Source: Zeugodacus cucurbitae (lineage: Eukaryota > Arthropoda > Insecta > Diptera > Tephritidae). From it: a stretch of 64,000 nucleotides of DNA. The stretch spans positions 66,563,001-66,627,000 of the forward strand of contig NC_071670.1 of assembly GCF_028554725.1 (NCBI RefSeq). The letters are read 5' to 3'. Shown here piece by piece: positions 60,983-64,000 of the stretch. The notes under the pieces are model-generated. The model did not search any database and was not told the origin of the DNA. It was given only the letters and a program-made list of their open reading frames with translations. The position numbers and the translations under genes were made by a program. Position 1 is the first letter of the stretch. Each line of letters begins with the position of its first letter.

Positions 60983-61264
60983 TTAAATTCTCTCCGGAAA
61001 TACCTTCGGCACGGCATAGAGCAGAGCTCCCAATAAACACAGGCAACACAAGGCGATCGCCACTGCTACCAAAAAATCGCCATAATAGACTTCAATAAGT
61101 TCACAAACATTGAACAGAAAAAAATACAACAACAACAACATCAGCATACCCTCGAAAAAAGCTCTTCTCCAGCTATTAACAGTTGTGCGGTTGATTTGCT
61201 GTTGGCGGCGCTGCCTACCTTTATCGTGGAATGACTTGTAAAATAACAACAACAACGCGTATGC
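60983..61264 (-). CDS. Candidate small two-helix membrane protein, no clear start
   Basis: The minus-strand frame is open from 61264 to a TAA at 60983-60985. It reads FYKSFHDKGRQRRQQQINRT, then a helix FFEGMLMLLLLYFFLFNVCE, then FLVAVAIALCCLCLLGALLY and PKVFPERI. There are two plausible membrane helices, a basic N-terminus and balanced codon use. There is no ATG before FFEG, so the exon would need an upstream exon or begin at the internal ATG near 61143. Function unknown. Confidence 0.27.
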   Translation of the reverse strand, partial: AYALLLLFYKSFHDKGRQRRQQQINRTTVNSWRRAFFEGMLMLLLLYFFLFNVCELIEVYYGDFLVAVAIALCCLCLLGALLYAVPKVFPERI

Positions 61265-61333
61265 CTACACCTACTTACATTTCTACAGTGAACTGATAAA
61301 AGTATCAATAAATTCTTGTACGTACATACATAC

Positions 61334-61531
61334 ATGTATATAATACAAAAACATTTTAGAAAAGAAGTCATCTACATTACTCACTGCATTGTTGTTGCTG
61401 TGGGTGTTGCTGTCACATTAGACATATGCGTATTTGTTTACAAACGTAAAATCCCGTTGCTGGGCTTGGCTGTGCGCCTGGTCGACAATGTTGACAAAGT
61501 CAACAAAACGGTGCGCCAAATCAGTCAATAA
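61334..61531 (+). CDS. Candidate small single-helix membrane protein, 65 aa
   Basis: An ATG at 61334 opens MYIIQKHFRKEVIYITHCIV, continues VAVGVAVTLDICVFVYKRK and ends NVDKVNKTVRQISQ before TAA. It has one membrane helix of about 20 residues and a basic soluble tail with sense-codon use unlike the AT-rich surroundings (GGC TTG GCT GTG CGC CTG GTC). AATAAA-like words follow at 61545-61560. It diverges from the minus-strand frame at 60983-61264, only 70 bases away. No family is recognised. It may be a real small ORF gene or the last exon of one. Confidence 0.35.
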   Translation: MYIIQKHFRKEVIYITHCIVVAVGVAVTLDICVFVYKRKIPLLGLAVRLVDNVDKVNKTVRQISQ

Positions 61532-61559
61532 AATTAAATTAAGCAAACAAATAAATAAA

Positions 61560-62130
61560 TATTTACGTGGCTGACAAGCAAATACAACAAAAATTTGTCT
61601 AATAACCCAAAACAAATCAAAACACAAAGAGTTGTGGTAAACATACAAACATTCTACATATGTATATGCATAATTGTGTTATTTATGTATATTCTGTGAG
61701 TTTTATTGTGCAATACAAGTATTATGAGAGCAAGTAGTATGGAATTCCCCACAACTTCTTACTTTTTATGGCTAATATACTCTGAATACTATCGGTTAAT
61801 GATTTGGTGTGCAATAAAAATGCAAATAGAATTTGTTGTATGTGTACTTAAGGTATAAAAATAAAATTCAAGCTAATATTAAATAATAAAGTAAAAATAA
61901 ACTGAATTGATTTATATTGTAAGAAAAAATCATGTCAGAAAAGCATATGAACTCAAACAAAAGTGACAAGGCTTAAAATCACAAGTAAACACGTTACTTG
62001 CACTGAGTCAACTGATTTCCGAATTTGGTGGGAAAAAACGTTCGTTATGATGTTATACTGCCGAAATCGAAAAAATAATAAAAAATGAATTGATTAAAAA
62101 TTAATAAATTAAAAAAATAACTTCTTTGAA
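61560..62130. other. AT-rich intergenic DNA
   Basis: Nothing recognised. Confidence 0.35.
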
Positions 62131-62132
62131 AC

Positions 62133-63800
62133 CAGGTGGCAACCCTTCAAATTCAAAAAATTTAAGATGGCAATCCTTTTTAAAACATTTTTTTTAATTC
62201 ATTCATTTCAATGTCTCAGTTGTGTTATAAATTTGATTAAACAAAAATTCAAAAAAGTGGCAACCTTCCTCAAAAATATTTTCAACTGCAAATGTTTTTT
62301 TCAAATCAGAGTTTTATACATATATTGTGCAGTTTCTTATATAACATTTTACGTGTCACAAGAAAATCTCGAACAGGTGGCAACATTCTAAATCTATTGT
62401 TTATAACCATCGGAAGTAGGAGAATATATATGAAAGTTTTAAAATTTTTAATAATACAAATAATTTTAATTTTCAAAAATTTAATAAAAAAATTAATTTA
62501 CTTAAAAAATAATAATAACAGGTGGCAGCTTTCCTTAAAAAAATTTCTCTACATTTTTCAACCTTTTTATTTCACAAAAAATTTTCAAGCTGCTGGCAAT
62601 ATATTAACTATAAAATATTTAATTGATTGAAATATACTATATATTAGAAAACAGGTGGCAACTTTTCTTAAAAAAAAAAAAACGTTCAACACTAACTCTC
62701 CTTTAATCACTGAAGTTTGTTATTCCTATTTCTTCATTTTATATTTGACATTTCAATTAAAATTCTCAAACGAGTGGCAACCTTTTAAAAACAAGTAAGG
62801 AAGGGCTAAGTTCGGGTGTAACCGAACATTTTATACTCTCGCATTTTATTTATTTAACTTTATTTATATTATATAATACACAATTTGACCCACATATTCG
62901 TCATATATATTGTATAAAGTCCATTGAAAGTTGGAAACCATAATATTAGGTTAGAAGCACCGAGGTCCTCATGTTCGATATATGGGGCCTTGACAACCTA
63001 TGGTCCGATTTCGGCGATTTTTAGAATGGGGCTGCCACACTATAAACGTAGTATTTGTGCAAAGTTCTGCATCGATATCTTCACTAGTGCTTACTTTATA
63101 TATTGTAATGTAAACGATTCAGATTGTCTTCAAAGTTCTGGTATATAGGAAGTAGGCGTGGTTGTGAAGCGATTTGGCCTATTTTCATATCATTGGGATG
63201 TAAGGAAACTATTACAAACCAAGTTTCATTGAAATCGGTCGAGTAGTTCCTGAGATATGGTTTTTGACCCATAAGTGGGCGATGCCACACCCATTTTCCA
63301 TTTTGTAAAAAAATCTGAGTGCAGCTTCTATATGCCATTTCTTATGTGAAATTTAGTGTTTCTGGCGTTTTTCGTTTGTGAGTTAACCCACTTTTAGTAG
63401 TTTTCAACATAATCTTTGCATGGGAGGTGGGCGTGGTTACAATCCGATTTCCTCCATTTTTGGACTGTATAAGGTAGTACCTAAAAGAAAAGACTCTAAA
63501 AGTAGGTACAAAATAAAATAATATTTTCTATAAAATTTTTATCAATTTTAATAATATATTAATAATTTAATTCGATATTTTAGTTTAAATTCTCAATCAA
63601 GTGGCAACCTTCTTGTTTTTAACCATAAAAAAAATATATTTTTGTAAACTTTATAAATTTAATTAAATAAAACAGGTGGCAACTTTAAAAACATTTTTAA
63701 CAGTGAAGTTTTCGCGAACTTTTGAAGTTTAATATTTATATTTATTTCTTTATGTTATATGTTTTATTTTAATTTTAATTCTCAAGCAGGTGGCAACTTT
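62133..63800 (+). repeat. Quasi-periodic CAGGTGGCAAC array interrupted by repeat copy D
   Basis: The core CAGGTGGCAACNTT recurs at 62133, 62165 (weak), 62255, 62374, 62519, 62652, 62771, then after the insertion at 63597, 63673 and 63787. Spacing is mostly 75-145 bases. Only the core of about 12-14 bases is conserved; the spacers are unrelated-looking AT-rich DNA with poly-A/T runs. The same core in reverse is at 55436-55677. CAGGTG is an E-box bound by Snail-type and bHLH proteins, but a decayed satellite is equally possible. Confidence 0.7.
62793..63492 (-). repeat. Dispersed 1.5-kb repeat, copy D, inside the array
   Basis: Starts AACAAGTAAGGAAGGGCTAA with the TTCGGGTGTAACCGAA hairpin and TTTTATACTCTCGCA, in reverse orientation to copy C. 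It includes CCATAAGTGGGCGATGCCAC and the GGAGGTGGGCGTGG phrase, and is cut off at about 63492. It splits the CAGGTGGCAAC array, so it arrived later. Confidence 0.75.
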
Positions 63801-64000
63801 TTTTTAAATTTTTTTTAATATTAAAATGTAAAAAATTATTTTAGTTTATCTTACATAGCGTTAATCAAAATAACCCAACAATAATACCAAACCACAGATA
63901 ACAGCAAGAAGATCACATTTTAGTCTGTGAGAACTACGAACTGTTGCCGGCTACTCTCCATTTAGATACCGCTTGAAGTGCATACCTACATACATACATA
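63801..64000. other. AT-rich end of window
   Basis: No feature recognised; ends in TACATACA repeats. Confidence 0.4.

Noticed and set aside
61255..61318. Starts of the two small membrane ORFs at TTG codons
   Set aside because: TTG is not a normal start in flies; for the + strand frame I used the ATG at 61334, and for the minus frame no start is assigned.
62133..63800. CRISPR-like array
   Set aside because: Core of only 12-14 bases, spacer lengths from about 30 to 145 bases, AT-rich spacers and a eukaryotic setting rule it out.
1..64000. tRNA, rRNA or snRNA genes
   Set aside because: I looked for A/B-box and conserved stem sequences by eye and saw none convincing; a covariance-model scan would be needed to exclude them.

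Overview
The window looks like nuclear DNA of a higher fly. It is AT-rich, littered with short runs of TACATACA/TATGTATG, has spliced protein-coding exons with short conserved domains, and carries several dipteran-type transposon relics (mariner, Tc1-like, pogo-like MITEs, an RTE-type non-LTR element). A tephritid fruit fly is my best guess; this is inference from gene similarity and repeat style, not a search result.

The central gene is a Runt-domain (RUNX) transcription factor on the + strand. It has five coding exons at 11913-12378, 16116-16355, 22768-22881, 26889-27104 and 35743-36632. All junctions are phase 1 and the exons join into a 641-residue protein. It has a low-complexity N-terminus, a complete Runt domain split over exons 1-3, a short post-Runt exon resembling the Ets-interaction region, and a C-terminal VWRPY Groucho-binding motif. 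I favour the lozenge orthologue over run, RunxA or RunxB, but the paralogue call is not certain. A second, phase-matched donor in exon 3 would add 91 residues in frame. The reading frame is also open for 84 codons upstream of the first ATG. Candidate TATA promoters and 5' noncoding exons lie at 7.6-8.2 kb.

At the left edge, a small complete minus-strand gene (125-367) encodes an 80-residue, probably mitochondrial, protein. It has an E-box and three DRE-like sites upstream. From 0.6 to 10.6 kb the DNA is intergenic, with a pogo-like MITE pair around a Tc1 relic and an RTE fragment. The introns of the RUNX gene hold an internally deleted RTE copy, a second RTE-like fragment of another lineage, MITEs with long inverted repeats, and mariner ends.

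From 37.3 kb to the end no conventional gene was found. This part contains mariner relics of two lineages, four copies of a 1.5-kb dispersed repeat (A-D), a palindrome-packed MITE, a 5'-truncated RTE element with recognisable reverse-transcriptase motifs, an unusual quasi-periodic array of CAGGTGGCAAC cores, and a few small ORFs that might be real (60.98-61.53 kb, 51.9-52.1 kb). GC-rich islands at about 38.8-39.7 and 45.0-45.3 kb look like regulatory DNA or first exons of genes that extend outside what can be read here.
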